The notes under the pieces were generated by a model. It was given only the letters and a program-made list of their open reading frames with translations. It was not told where the DNA came from and searched no databases. Positions 33,075 to 45,145 of a DNA stretch of 64,000 nt are shown one piece after another. The DNA is from Geosiphon pyriformis (taxonomy: Eukaryota > Glomeromycota > Glomeromycetes > Archaeosporales > Geosiphonaceae): the NCBI GenBank assembly GCA_016748015.1, contig JAAOMT010000591.1:481996-545995 (forward strand). The letters run 5' to 3'. Within the stretch, counting starts at the first letter, position 1. Each line of letters opens with the position of its first letter. The position numbers and the translations under genes were made by a program.

Positions 33075-35025
33075 TGAGATAATGTGGAAGCTGACAAACC
33101 CGAACCAGAACACAGAAGATTCAACTTATTCAAAACCAAACCAACTAAAGCTTTCAAAGTGACCAATTTTGTCTCCAAGCTGCCCACCTTGGCAGTAAAA
33201 ACCTTAGAATCACTAGCGCTGAGGTTGATAACAGCATCATCAGTCACAGGGGAAGTAATACCAGAAGAACTCAAAGCATTGTCTACAATCATATCTGAAT
33301 TCACCTCAGAACCCAAAGCTGTAAAAGCAATAGAAGAGGAGACCAGAGAAAAGAAACCAAAAGAACCACACCAAAAGAATCCAATCTAACCAGGATGCCA
33401 GAAACATAATCAGCCAAAAGCTCCAAAGAGTGTTCCAAAATTGCCAAATGACCACTCAAATGGGAAATAACAAGAGGATCAGAGACTGCTAAAGGAGGAA
33501 CCAAATCAGAATGCAAACCAGAACCAGAAAAACCAGAAAAAAATGCATGGAAGGGGGTGCCACTAGCAACTTGGGCCCATGTCTTGCCACCAAACAAAAC
33601 TGGACAAGCAATAGGAGCCAATTTCTTCTTATATATACCAGCCAGGCAAACCCGATTCTGATCAGAAACTACCTTTTTTCTATGAGCACCAGAACTTCTA
33701 CCCATAGAACAATCAGCATGAATATGACCAAATTGTTTGCACTTGGTACAGCTAGCCAAAACAAGACTAGTCCAATGCAAACTAACACTCTTGAAAATTA
33801 GAATGATACTAACAGCAGCCAATTTGGCAGCCTTATTATCAAAACAAACAATTGCACACCTATCACAAATGTAAGAGACAGGATTGTGACCAATAAAACA
33901 TGTCTTCCCATCATAAGATTCTAACATATCAGAAAGATCATGAGCCATTGTTCCTACTGGCAAAGTATACAACAAAGCCCGATACTGATCCCTGGAAACC
34001 CACAATTGTTTATTATCAATTGCCAAAGCCACTCGCATAGAATTCTTACTCATGAAAACTGACCACTTGGAAACAACCATGTCAGCTATTTCAGCTGACT
34101 TAAACTCCACTAAAGTCTTTTGCCATAGACCAATTAACTGCATTCTGATTAAAACAATTTCATTAAACTTAGAAAAAACTAATTCCACAGCCAATTTGGG
34201 AAGATTGACTGGAATTTTCTTGACCACAATTTCCCAATTTGAACAACTGTTTACTTTTCTTAGCTCATTATTAACCAAAATCTTCTCACTGACAGCCAAA
34301 CTCTTTGCCTTATTCATACTAGCTTCTGAAGTGAAAGTAGATCTAATGATCCCAGGAAATTTTGAGGGAGTAAAGGCCCCCCCAAAACCATCAACTTGAT
34401 AAAAAATTTTTTTGATTGAGACCAACTTATCCCCATTAGTTTTGCCAGGAATGGCAGATATCTCAATATCTAATGCAAACGATTTTGACAAATTAAAATT
34501 CCGTTTTACCAATGCACATGATCTGACTGGAGAAACGTGATTGGATCCATAAAATTTGGGACTCAGAAGAGGCAAAGTATCTTCACTATCACTTGGAACA
34601 TTGAAAAAGAGAAGTGGTGGCTTACTGTTCAAAACATAGGTGCGAGTACACATCTTCTTTGGCATGACATCATTCATGTCATCGTCCAAACCTGAAGCAT
34701 CTGACTCTGCATAGCTAGTTTCCTCAGTGATGACGTTGTCCAAGTTATCCAAGTCTGAGATGCCACTTATACTGTCTACTTCACTGTTGACTTTGCTAGC
34801 CCACAATTGTCTAATGTTAGGTCCATCACCACTTTTATCTATAACGTTCGAGACACCAGCAGACGACTCCACCAAACTGTCAACCACCACAGGTTTCTTT
34901 GGCTTCTTATAGGACACACCGTGAGATTGAGAACCAACCAAATGCTTATTTTTGACACCAGACTGGGTTCCCAACCCAGCCAAAACAGACCCAGCACCAC
35001 CAGCAACAAAGCCCACTGGTTCCAT
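33071..35025 (-). pseudogene. LINE D ORF1: gag-like nucleic-acid-binding protein with zinc knuckle
   Basis: Starts MEPVGFVAGG at 35025. A conserved central region (DGFGGAFTPSKF, MQLIGLWQKTLVEF, YRALLYTLPVGT) leads to a CCHC knuckle CTKCKQFGHIHADC, expected to bind element RNA. After a frame change near 33310-33370 the C-terminal part (33316-33071) carries a heptad-like K-x-x-LE-x-KLV-x-LK segment, possibly coiled coil. The ORF ends ...LSQ with TGA overlapping the ORF2 ATG. It belongs to the same ORF1 type as LINE G4, clearly different from that of LINE E. Confidence 0.8.
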
Positions 35026-35159
35026 AGCAACAAAAGGAGGAATGTCTGAAGAAATAACTGGAAAAAGTTGAAGAGGAAAGAGAAAAAGAGGGCTATTTTA
35101 GTGACAACTCAATGCTTTTGTCATGACCAGAGGATCAACGAAAGAAAAAGTTTTTTTTT

Positions 35160-35920
35160 TAGTTACTTTACAGTAAAAATCAACTCTTTTTCAAAAAATG
35201 TTTGTCTGAAAGCTTATTAAAAATGTATAATTATTTTGTTGTAAAAGTCAACTTTTTTACAGAAATTTTGTCTGTAAACTACTTTAATATTTATAATAAA
35301 AAAATAATAAAAATAAAAATTTGTTAAAAAAAATGTCTTTTGTTTAGATTTAGAGTTATTAACAAATTATTAAAATTAGTAGTTAATTAATTTTAAAATA
35401 TTAGTTGAAATTTAGAAAATATCAAGTATAAAGAATTAAAAATTTGAATTTTTAATATATTTGATTTTTATTGATTTGTAAAGATATCCAAAAAATAATT
35501 GATTTTAACTTAGATTGTTATTCTAAAATAAAATTAAATACATTTTCTTAAAAAAAAAACTCTTTTTTTATACAACTTGTTATAATATTAGTCTATAAAC
35601 TTAAACTTTTTTTTTGCTAATTTTAATAAACTAAAAATATATTTTGATAAACTACAAATTATTTCTACAAATTATAAATAATTTCAGTAAACTATTAAGA
35701 TATTTTGCAAATTTTTGCAATTTTACTGAATTTTTGAATATTATAGAGTTTGGTGTATTACATAATTTGATCATTATATTTTGTATATTATATAAATTAA
35801 GTTATTAATTAGATAGTAATATTTAATAATATAATTAATTACTAAGTAATAATTAAAATAATAATAAGAATTATAAGAATAATTTTATGTTAATTAATGA
35901 CTAAAATTTTACTAATAATA
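35160..35920 (-). repeat. Proximal part of gypsy B 3' LTR
   Basis: Decayed reverse complement of LTR A, starting at 35920 (TATTATTAG for TGTTATCAG). Block correspondence with 6272-7060 is clear, including the TAGTTTACAGACAAAA and AATAAGCTTTCAGAC motifs. The LINE D target duplication occupies 35160-35169. Confidence 0.7.
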
Positions 35921-37413
35921 TAATTTCTTCTTTAAGATTAAGCTTTATCAAAGTCCAAGTACTATTTGTAATATCAAAATAGTAATCCAAAATTATTGAA
36001 GTAATTTGATCAAAAAGTTGTTAAAATTTCAGTTCTGTGAATTTGCCAATGTATTGAATTTTTATTGGTTAAAATATTGGATTTTGTAAGATGTTTTTGC
36101 AAATATTAAATAAGTCATAGAGTTTAAAAACTGCTTTAAGTCTGTAGTAAGCATTTATTAATTCAGCTGTTGTCTTGAATTTGTTTTTGTATAGTTTCAG
36201 AAATAAAGTTGGTTGTTTTAATTTCTAGTTTTCATTGATATAATGTTTTTTTAATTTGAAAATATTTGATAAATAAAGATATATTCACTACTTTTATTAA
36301 AGTACATTTGAAGTTTTTGCTATATTATAACATTTGGAAAAATGTTAATAGAAATAAACAGTAGGTTTTTTTTAAAGCTTGTTTCAAAAGTTTTGATAAG
36401 TAACTTTCAGAATAATTTCTTGTTTTTCTTCTGTAAGAGTAATAACTTTGAAAATTATTTGTTACTAAGACTGTAGTTTTTTTTAATGTAATTAATTTAA
36501 TTTCTATTAATTATTATGAATAAGTCAGAAAATGTTTTTAAAGCTAACATTAATTTTTGGAATATTTGTTAAATGTTTCGAAAAATAAATATTATAAAAT
36601 AAAAGAAAATAATAAAATTTGTTAAAAAATAAAAAATAAAAATTTTTGAGTATAAAAGTTTTTATATATTTTTGGTTTGAGTATATTTTTCAGATTATTT
36701 TATTATTTTTGTTTAATATTTCTGTATTATTTTTAAAAAAAATTACTAATATAAATAAATAATTTAAATGTCTAAGTTTTGTTGTTATTATATTACAATT
36801 ATTAGTTCTAAATTTTAGAGAATATCTTCAGAATTAATTAAAGAGAAATGTGTACTAATTTGTAAAATTAATAATTCAGAATTGGTTCTAAAGTAATAGT
36901 GTTTTAATCAATCTCTATGTGTAACTTTTGTTAGTTATTAAGCCTTAACTTGTATAATCTATTGCCTAAAGTTTTATAAATATAAAATAATCTATTCAAT
37001 TTATAATCAAATTTTTTATTTTATTGTTTTTTAGTCTTAGTTCTATATAAGAGAACTTTATTTTCAATTTTGAATTTATTGATAGCAGATAATAGTTTGT
37101 TATTATATTATTCTTTTTATTAAAGTTGAGAATATTTAATATAAGTAGCTGTAATTTGTCATTTTTTTTTAGTATATTAAAAAGAGTATAAGCTCTCTAT
37201 TGGAGTGTTTTTTTTAAGTTTTTTTTTGTAATTAGTTGTATTGAATGTGAAATTAATTGGTAATATTGCTGTTTTCTTATAAGTAAGATTAAATAATATA
37301 TATTTTATAATATTTTGTTTTAGTGTTCTATATGCTAATAATACTGATAAAATAAAAATATCTTATTTCTGCTTAAAGTTAATTAAGACTTTGATTAATA
37401 ATTCACATAATAT
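35921..37413 (-). pseudogene. Gypsy B: decayed 3' ORF and integrase C-terminus
   Basis: The reverse complement follows element A from about 6271 back to 4776: the 3' ORF near 35921-36650, then the pol C-terminus (counterpart of KHYYSRNNPEPLIPQ near 36870) and integrase. It is interrupted at 37413 by element C within the sequence matching ACATTGTGTGAATC of A. Nearly all differences from A are toward A/T. No usable frame remains. Confidence 0.7.
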
Positions 37414-38150
37414 TGTTATGGGTTGGAGTAACAAGCTAACGAATAGCAAGGGAAAACAGGATTGTAGGGTGATAGAAATAATCAAAGGGAATTTCAACTT
37501 TAAAAAGTAAATTGAATGAGTATGGATTCAATGTGCAAGATCAGTCTTATAAAATATCTCAGTCGTTATTCTTTTCAAAGGTAACTGGAGAATCTGAAGA
37601 TAGAGGGATAGTCTGTACTGTCAACAATTAATCATTACTGATATAATTTTATGTCTCATGTTGGTGCTCTTAGAATTCAATATCAGATATCAACTTATGC
37701 TTTTCAGTCATATTTATTCAAATAATCTTCAAATGCTATAATTATATATATTAGGAAAAGGCCAACAAGTAATCTTTTATCTTTAAGATATTCAGATACT
37801 TGAAGGTAGGGAAAGGGAAATTAGCAATAAGAGAAGGATTGAGATGAAAGTTGTTATTTTATTTATTCTTGATTATTCAGATGCTTGTTATTACATGCTT
37901 TTTTACAGCTAAGAAATTCATCACTTATATAGCTATCAAAAGTAGTCAATGATCAGGTCAATAACTAGGTCAATGATCAGGTCAATGATCAGGTCAATGA
38001 TCAGATTAATAATCAGATCAATGATCAGGTCAACAGTCAGGTTATTAATCAGATCAATAATCACTTTTTAAAAATAGTGTGGCTAATCATATGACATCAG
38101 TGGTTAATACATGTGATAATTAATAAAAAGTATAGGTTTCAACCATAATA
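37414..38150 (-). repeat. 3' LTR of element C (737 bp)
   Basis: Reads TGTTATGGGTTGG on the + strand. It differs from its partner LTR mainly by an expanded array of 12-bp units (GATCAGGTCAAT and variants) at 37948-38060, present in about eight copies here and about three in the 5' LTR. The array lies upstream of a TATA-like element (TATATAGC on the + strand, 37926-37933). Confidence 0.85.
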
Positions 38151-38775
38151 TCATCTTCTCCAAAGAGATTGAGCTCTGGCAAAATTAGGCTATTTATGGT
38201 GTAATCTATTGGAAGGGTTTTATCTAACTCAAAGCTAACTAGTTTGTTGAAGTCTTTTGTCAATAAGGTATATAACACTTAAGGCGAAATGAGTTTTGTA
38301 TCCAAGAGACCAAATCTTTGTATTAGAGTTTTGGTTCTTCTAATAATAGTTAAAACTTTTGAGACATCTAACCATATAATGCCCAAAATTTCTGCCTGTA
38401 TCTCTGAAGTTGTTTTCTTCATGAGTTTCATATCCTCTATAATTTCACCAAGGTGACCATAAAGTTCTAATTGCCTTCCATATGACAAGTTTTTGTCTGT
38501 GGATAAGATTTCTTGAATTGTTTTTCCAATTGTGCTGGAAGATGAAAGTATTGCTACTGTTATACTTTCTAATAGATATTTATCCATTTTGCTACCAATT
38601 TTTTCTCTTTTGGTAGTAGTTTTCTTTGGTCTGATAACAGTATGTGTTCTACTGTTGTCAGTTATAGTGGTCTGTTTTCTAATAGTTAGAGTAGCATTTG
38701 GATAGTTTTTGATCCAATACTCATAGAGAGTATAGAAGGTGTTTTAAATATTTTGATCCAAAAAATAATTGTTTA
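38120..38775 (-). pseudogene. Accessory 3' ORF of element C
   Basis: Colinear with the E2 ORF at 11111-11767. The start codon is ATA at 38775 (ATG in E2), and TAA codons stand at CAA positions near 38733 and 38279. The 102-residue open core (38587-38279) contains LSYGRQLELYG and EIQAEILGIIWLDVS, almost identical to E2. No recognised domain. Its position after integrase and across the purine tract into the LTR is the same as in E2. Confidence 0.55.
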
Positions 38776-38789
38776 TGTTGATTGAAGAT

Positions 38790-39990
38790 ACCTCTGTTTT
38801 GGAAATGGTGCATTTATTTATACTTGATTTTTGTTGATCATTTGAGTTGGTATTACCATAACAAACAACCAATCAGGTCATTTGTGATATTTCTTGAGTC
38901 ATGTGCCATAAACAGGACAATCATTGAGGATTGTTCTGGATTGATCTTGAAGAATATAAGAACCATTGTTCAAAACTTTGTTGACTATAAAGAGTCCTTT
39001 CTACTGGCTAGAAAATTTATTACCATAGACATTGTCTCTGTCTGAACAGTATTTTAATACCAAGTCACCAACACTTAAAGAAAGTGTTTTATAGGTTTTC
39101 TTTTTTTTAAGCTTTTCTTGAAACTGTTTTATCTTTTTAAAAGCAACTATTTATGCTTCTACCAATGAGTCAAGAATGGTACCAAGTCTTCTTTGCAAAA
39201 TGTCTTTGTAATTTCCTATTGTGATTTCTTCAAAGAGTATTGTCTCAATGTCAGTTTCTATTGGTAGTGTTGCCATTTGTCCATAGAGCAAATAAAAGAG
39301 TTTATAACTTGTTATATCATGATTCACAGTTCTATAAGCAAACAAAGCTGAAGGCAGTACTTTGTCCCATAAGTTTGTTTTTTCATTTGTTTTGGCTAAG
39401 GTTTTACATAGTGTTCTATTGAAATGTTCCACTAGGCTATTTGTTTGGAGATAATAAGGGAAGGAAAGTTTGTGATGTATTTCTATTTTTCTACAAAGTT
39501 CTTCAACCAGTGTACTGAAAAAAGCTCTTCCTCTATCAGATAATAGTTCTTTGGGGCAGCCATGGTAACAAATGATATCTTCATAAATAAAATTGGCTAT
39601 TGAGACTGCTGTTTGATTTGGGGTGGCTCTTGCTTCTACCCACTTTGTAAGATAGTCAGTAGCTGTGATAATATATCTGTTGTCATCAGAAGTTATTGTT
39701 AAAGATTCAACAATATGTATACCAAGTCTGTCAAATAGTTGGCCAACAGAGATTGGATAGATGTTTTCTTTACGATTGGGTTTTCCTCTCCTTTGGCAGG
39801 TGTTACAGGTTTTAATGTATTCAGCAATGTCTTTTCCTAAGGTAGGCCAATAATAGCGAGCTAAGGTTTTCTGAATTGTTTTAGTCTTTCCAAAATGTTC
39901 AGCTAATGGATCAGTGTGCATGTTATAGATTACAATTTTTTTTTCTTCAAATCTTATGACTCTTTTGGGGCAGTCAGTCTTTTCTGTTTC
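38790..39990 (-). pseudogene. Integrase of element C
   Basis: The longest open part is 39921-39151. HHCC finger: TDPLAEHFG...CNTCQRRG. Core: GIHIVES at the first catalytic position (Asp expected, His found), LSDRGRAFF with the second Asp, and QTNSLVEHFNRT with Glu. The frame differs from RT/RNase H upstream, so an indel lies between 40300 and 39990. The C-terminal tail runs to ~38790 with stops. Confidence 0.78.
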
Positions 39991-40299
39991 TTTTATATAG
40001 TTGGTTCTGACAAATCAAATAGAAATTTAATTGTTTGTGCAAATGTTCTCTTTGTTGTTGAGTGTATTTTAGTGGGTATTGTCTTTTACCCAAAAATTCT
40101 ATTAAGGCAGAATAGTTGTTTAAGTCCATTATTGTGTTTGTCAAAAGGGAAGTTACTAATAATTAAGTTGGTTTGGTTAAAAGGTTGTAATTATTGCTAG
40201 ATAGTAAGTCTAGAGAGAGCATCAGCGTTTTGATGATTAGCTTCTTTGTGGTGTTGAATGTCATAGTCGAATTTGTCCAAGTGAAGTATCCAGTAAGTT

Positions 40300-42887
40300 A
40301 TCTATTTATGTTCCAGCTTTCTTTTGCTGTGCAGCCAAGCCAAGGCTTGATGATCTGTTACTACCAGGAATTTAGCACCAAAAAGATATTGATCCCAGTA
40401 ATTAGTAGCCCAAACCACTGCTAAGCATTTTTGTTCAGTAACTGTATAGTTTTTTTCTGCTGATGTGAGAGTTCTACTTGCATATGCTATAGCATGTTCT
40501 CTGCTATCTTCATTTTTTTGGGAGAAAACAGCACCAAGTCCATAGTCAGATACATCAGTGTGTAGAATAAAAGATTGGTCCAAGTCAGATTGTTTGAGAA
40601 TTGGTTCAGTAACAAGTTTTTCCTTTAGAATTTCAAAAGCTTTTTGTTGATAAGTGCCCCAGTGATAATTAACATTTTTTCTGAGTAGCTGATTGAGAGG
40701 AGTGGCAATTTTAGAGAAATTTTTGACAAATTTGTGGTAATAGAAGACCAAACCAAAGAAAGAGCATAGTTTAGGAACATTCATTGATTGTCTAATGTTC
40801 TGGACTTTTTTAACTTTAGCTGGGTCAGGAAAGATTCCATTTTTTGTAACAAGATGACCAAGAAACTGTGTGGATTAGCATCTAAAGAAAAATTTGATTG
40901 GGTTTATCTTGAGATCAGCATTTCTGAGCAGATCAAAAACCTTTTGCAAATGTTCAAGATGTTCATTCCAGGTTTTTGAGTATATCATTATATTATCCAA
41001 ATAAACTAGAACAAAGTTTTTTTTTACTGATTCAAACACTTTGTCCATTAGGTGTTAAAAGATGGGAGGAGTGTTTGTGAGACCAAAAAGCATGACTGTA
41101 AATTTATAGGTGCCATACTTGGTAATGAAAGCAGTTTTCTTTTTGTTTTTTGGATCCATCTCTACTTGCCAGAATCCAGCAGTTAAGTTAATGGTTAAGA
41201 AGAAAGCAGCACTATTGAATTTATCTAACATTGCATCAATTTTGGAAAGTGGGTATATATCTCTTACAGTGATAGCATTTAATTAGTGGTAATCAACACA
41301 GAAGCATAGAGTTCCACCTTTCTTAGATATTACTACAACTGGAAAAGCCCATTCACTCTTGGTTTCTTGTATGAATCCAAAATCTTTTATTCATTTTATT
41401 TCTTTCTTGATGAACTCATTATTGTGATGATTGGATTGATAAGACTTCAAGTGTATAGGTCGAGTTTCTTTGGTGGTAATAGTGTGTTGTATCACATAGA
41501 TTCTTTTGGGGGTATCACCTTCTTTTGAGATAATTGGGCTATTTCTAGCCAACAGATTTTCAATGTCAATTTTTTTTTCTTCTGAAAACTCTCATCTTTA
41601 TTCTATCACTAGTAATTGGATCTCAGGTGGTTCATTTTCAAAGGACTTCTGGACTTCTTTCAATTCTTTTCTAGATATCAAGCTGATTGGTTCTCAATCT
41701 TTGTAATAGATTAAGCATGATTTGTATTTATTACTTGGGGAATACAAGAGTTTATTGCACCAGCACCGGGCACAAGGGCTATGCCACCAATAACTATATT
41801 TTGCTTTCTTACCAGGCTTTCTATCAAAAGTTCTTCTAAGTATGTCATAGTAAGGCCAACAAATCATCTTGCCATTGACATTAATTCCTTCTTTATCTGC
41901 TTTAATATTATCTAGTGGTTTGCCATTGCTGGTGAAAATGGTATAGGCAAGTTCAGCAGTTTCTTTTTGTTCTTCTTGATCTTTTTCTTCATCACTCTCA
42001 TCATCATCTGATTCATCTGATTGTTCTTCTTCTTGGTTTTGCTTGGTTACTGAAGGGGTTGTCCAATGGCAGCATTTAACCACAATGGGCTTTTCACCAC
42101 ATCTGATGGTTAATTCACACAGTTTATAATCAAGTAGAGCTTTGGCTTTCTTAAGCCATTTATTGCCAACTATAATGGTGTATTTTTTGGCTTCAGAAAC
42201 TTCCATATCAGTTTCAATACTGATACCATTAATGCAAACAAGAATGACTTTGGCTATGCCCAGATTTTTCTTCTTATTACCATGTACATTGGTCATTGGT
42301 CGAATAAAAGATTCATTAATCTTTCTGCCAATTGCTTCTAAAAAGTGTTTGACAATAACATTCACAGATGATTCACTGTCTAAAATTAGGTTAATAAAGT
42401 AACCAGCCACTTGGGCTTTACAGATTAGAGGTGTGACATTATTATTGTCAGCAAGTCCAGCTTGACAAGAGCATTTGTTGGTTTTTGGTGTTTTTTTCTT
42501 TGAGATTATGGATTTGTGAAGATTTTTTCTGAACTGTGGATGAGTCATTAACTGGCCAAAAGTTATGTGTGCTAGAATCTCCATGAGATCTTTGACAACT
42601 GAATAGTGACCAAATTTTTGTACAATTTCTGGGGGTTTTAACTTTGGAGAATTCCTGAAAACTTTAGTCTTTGGTGACTCATTGTTATCAGCAGTTAATG
42701 TGGATGCTTTGTTTGGATCTAGAACGAAATCAATCTTGGCTTTCTTCTTCTTTCTTGTTGTTTCTGAAGTGTTAATTGCTAGTTCATCTATGTTATAGTC
42801 ATCATCAGTTAGATTGAAAGTGTAAAAGAGGTTTTCTTCTGGTTGGCTTGTACTCTCACCCTTTGGAAGTGCACCTACCAGTTTAAA
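40300..42887 (-). pseudogene. Protease - RT - RNase H of element C
   Basis: The frame enters by a -1 shift at 42881-42887 and stays open through 42584 to 41694, continuing in the same frame to 40302 with scattered stops. Protease: LILDSESSVNVI, where the canonical Asp-Ser/Thr-Gly reads Asp-Ser-Glu, then IIVGNKWL. An acidic linker (about 42020-41965; EEEQSDESDDDES) follows. RT: FCVDYH, GFWQVEMDP, YLDN at 40992-41003 (YxDD with Asn). RNase H: LHTDVSDYGLGAV, EQKCLAVVWA, VTDHQAL. Three core catalytic positions are altered across the polyprotein (including integrase), consistent with an inactive copy. Confidence 0.85.
42875..42887 (-). promoter_or_regulatory. -1 ribosomal frameshift signal T TTA AAC at gag/pol junction
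   Basis: On the minus strand gag reads CCT TTA AAC TGG TAG, so T TTA AAC is in the zero frame, one codon before the gag stop (TAG at 42877-42875). Slipping back one base gives CTG GTA GGT, which opens into the protease frame. This heptamer is a classical -1 slippery site. I did not establish a downstream structure. Confidence 0.7.
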
Positions 42888-44428
42888 GGCTGATAAACAG
42901 TGGCTTCAACTAGAGGATCCTTTTCAAAGAAATTGATGTTGGCATGATTAGGTCTTTGATTGGAGGCATTGTTGTTAATAGGTCTGTTGTTTTGATTATC
43001 ATTGTTTCTGGGAGCTGGAAGAGGTAAGAGAAGGTTGTTGCAATCTCTTGAAAAATGTCCAGTTAATTCACAGCAATAGCACACAGATGGGCCACAATTT
43101 TGTTGTCTTTGATAAGGTGGTTGCTGAGATTGATTGAAGTGTGGTTCAAATCTAGATCTTTGGAGTTGCTGGTTATTTCTGACTGCTTGGGCTAATGGTT
43201 CTAATAGCTGAGCAAGATTTGCTGTGAGTCTATCTATTAACTGTTCATTTGGGTCTTGAGTTTGGGCAGCAAAAGAAATAGCAGTCATTTGGGGAACAGG
43301 AACCATAATAGAAGCAGAAGCAAAAACTGGAAGTGTAGATCCAAGATGTATTCTTTGATTGTCTTCTATTCACTGAGCAAGTTCAATGGTCATATCCCTT
43401 GTGGGATTATCTTTTAGGGCCAGAAGGGGCCAAAAAGCATATGAGAGATCAGTTCTCAATCCTTTTGTAAAGAAATAAATCTTTTGCTCTTCTGTCCAAT
43501 TTCTACCAGAGTCTATACATTTGATTAATTTTCTGATTGCTTTAGCATATTTAGTCACGACTTCACCAGGATCTTGGGTTCTTTTTTCTAATTCCATACG
43601 CCATTTAGAAATTAAGATGGGAGTTCTAAATTTCATTTCAAACCGGGTAGTAAAAGAGGTGTTATCTTCTCCAACATTTGTCAGTGTCCATCTAATAATT
43701 TTTTGCTGGACATTGACATTGGTTTCTTGGGAAAACCAAGTAGCAGGAGAGCCTTGAAGGTAGCCACCAATGATTTGAAACTTGTATTTATTATCATATT
43801 GGTTTGCTGTGGCAGCTCTTTCAAAATCATCCAACCATTCAATTGGATCTTGGGCATCACCTCTGAATAATAATAATGAGGTGTTGTTTCTTTGCCCTAA
43901 AGCAGTCTGTATACCTTGGAGGGCAATTAGAATGTTTTGTTGCAGAGGGTCTTAAGCCATTGGTTTAGGTGTAACTGTTTGTATGGAGTGTTCTGATTTA
44001 CTTGAAAAGAGATCAAAAACAAGAGTGGTTTGATAGCTTTCTTCTTCTGTTTCAAGAGAAGTTTCTGTTAATTGATGGGGAGCAATCCAAATGTGAATTT
44101 GATGATTCAGATATTCAAAATTAGGGGGCTGTTGTTCAAAGATTGCAGAATATAAAAGCTAATTGATACTGTTGTTTCTTCCTTCAAAGTCATCTTCAAA
44201 ATAAGCTTGGTCAAAGTAATAGATTATATAAGCTGTGTAAGTTTCAGCTGAATGTTCATTCAAGAACCAGTTCCAAAAGTTTTGGAATTGTCTGCTGGAT
44301 TGTTCTTCAATGGGAAAGTAAATCAAGCAGAAAGGCAAAGAATTGAGTTCAATAAAGTTTAGATTGTTTTTGTTGTGTGCTTTAAAGTGTTCTTCTGATT
44401 GTTGTAGCAGGTATAAATAATCACTCAT
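42875..44428 (-). pseudogene. Gag of element C
   Basis: One frame from ATG 44428 (MSDYLYLLQQ) to TAG at 42875, with internal stops at 44159, ~43955 and 43370, each explicable by one transition. The middle part (43834-43370) is a retrotransposon-gag capsid region: DPIEWLDDFERAA, KFQIIGGYLQGSPATWF, then W-x-LT-x-V...F...F, and a DP-GE motif. The C-terminal third is Gln/Asn-rich with a CCHC knuckle CYCCELTGHFSRDC at ~43085-43045. The start lies 30 bp after the PBS. Confidence 0.85.
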
Positions 44429-44457
44429 ATAATAGGAAACAAAGTGGATTTTAACAA

Positions 44458-44474
44458 CCTCACAGGGAGCACCA
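44458..44474 (-). other. Primer-binding site of element C
   Basis: Six bases inside the 5' LTR, the minus strand reads TGGTGCTCCCTGTGAGG. The leading TGG complements a tRNA 3' CCA end, as expected for a minus-strand priming site. The tRNA cannot be named from this window. Confidence 0.6.
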
Positions 44475-44480
44475 CTTTTA

Positions 44481-45145
44481 TGTTATGAGTTGGAGTAACA
44501 AGCTAATGAATAGCAAGAGAGAACAGGATTGTAGGGTGATGGAAATAATCAAAGGGAATTTCAACTTTAAAGAGTGAATTAAATGAGTATGGATTCAATG
44601 TGTGAGATCAGTCTCATAAAATATTTCAGTCACTATTCTTTTCAAAGGTAACTGGAGAATCTGAAGATAGAGGGATAGTCCGTACTGTCAACAATTAATT
44701 ATCACTGGTATAATTCTATGCCTTATGTCAGCACTCTTAAAATTCAATATTAGGTATCAACTTGTGCTTTTCAGTCACATTTATTCAAATAATCTTCAAA
44801 TACTACAATTATATATGTCAGGAAAAGGCCAACAAGTAATCTTTTATCTTTAAGATGTTCAGATACTTGAAAGTAGGAAAAGGGAAATTAGCAATAAGAG
44901 AAGGATTGAGATGAAAGTTGTTATTTTATTTATTCTTGATTATTTAGATGCTTGTTATTACATGCTTTTCTACAGCTAAGAGATTCATCATTTATATAGC
45001 TATCAAAAGTGGTTAATGATCAAGTTAATGACTAGGTCAATGATCAGGTTAATGATCACTTTCTAAAAATAGTGTGGCTAATCATATAACATCAATGGCT
45101 AATACATGTGATAATTAATAAGAAGTATAGGTTTTAACCATAGCA
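44481..45145 (-). repeat. 5' LTR of element C (665 bp)
   Basis: Begins TGTTATGAGTTGG and ends ACCATAGCA on the + strand. It is highly similar to 37414-38150 apart from fewer 12-bp repeat units (~45018-45058), and it has the same length as the E2 LTR. Confidence 0.88.

Larger units (their letters stand above)
28251..35159 (-). mobile_element. LINE D, full length, nonsense-mutated
   Basis: A 6.9-kb insertion flanked by a 10-bp target duplication TAGTTACTTT (28241-28250 and 35160-35169). On the minus strand it has a 5' UTR, ORF1 (35025-33071), ORF2 (33074-28386), a 3' UTR and an (AAAT)n tail at 28252-28272. Domain order endonuclease-RT-RNase H places it among APE-type LINEs with RNase H, in the broad I/Tad-like group; the clade is not determined. 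It interrupts the LTR of gypsy B. Confidence 0.88.
37414..45145 (-). mobile_element. Complete LTR retrotransposon C (Ty3/gypsy-like)
   Basis: Direct LTRs at 37414-38150 (3') and 44481-45145 (5') flank gag, a -1 frameshift signal, protease, RT, RNase H, integrase and a 3' ORF, all on the minus strand. A 5-bp target duplication AATAT is visible (37409-37413; 45145-45149, sharing the terminal A of the LTR). It was inserted into the integrase of gypsy B, whose text resumes exactly at 45146. The coding regions carry stops, so it is structurally complete but probably inactive. Confidence 0.9.

Noticed and set aside
33301-35033. Long open frames on the opposite (+) strand of LINEs D and E
   Set aside because: They show no family similarity and mirror the real minus-strand ORFs; they are antisense shadows.
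41965-42020. Acidic low-complexity stretch as a separate small protein
   Set aside because: It is in frame between protease and RT of element C and reads as a linker.
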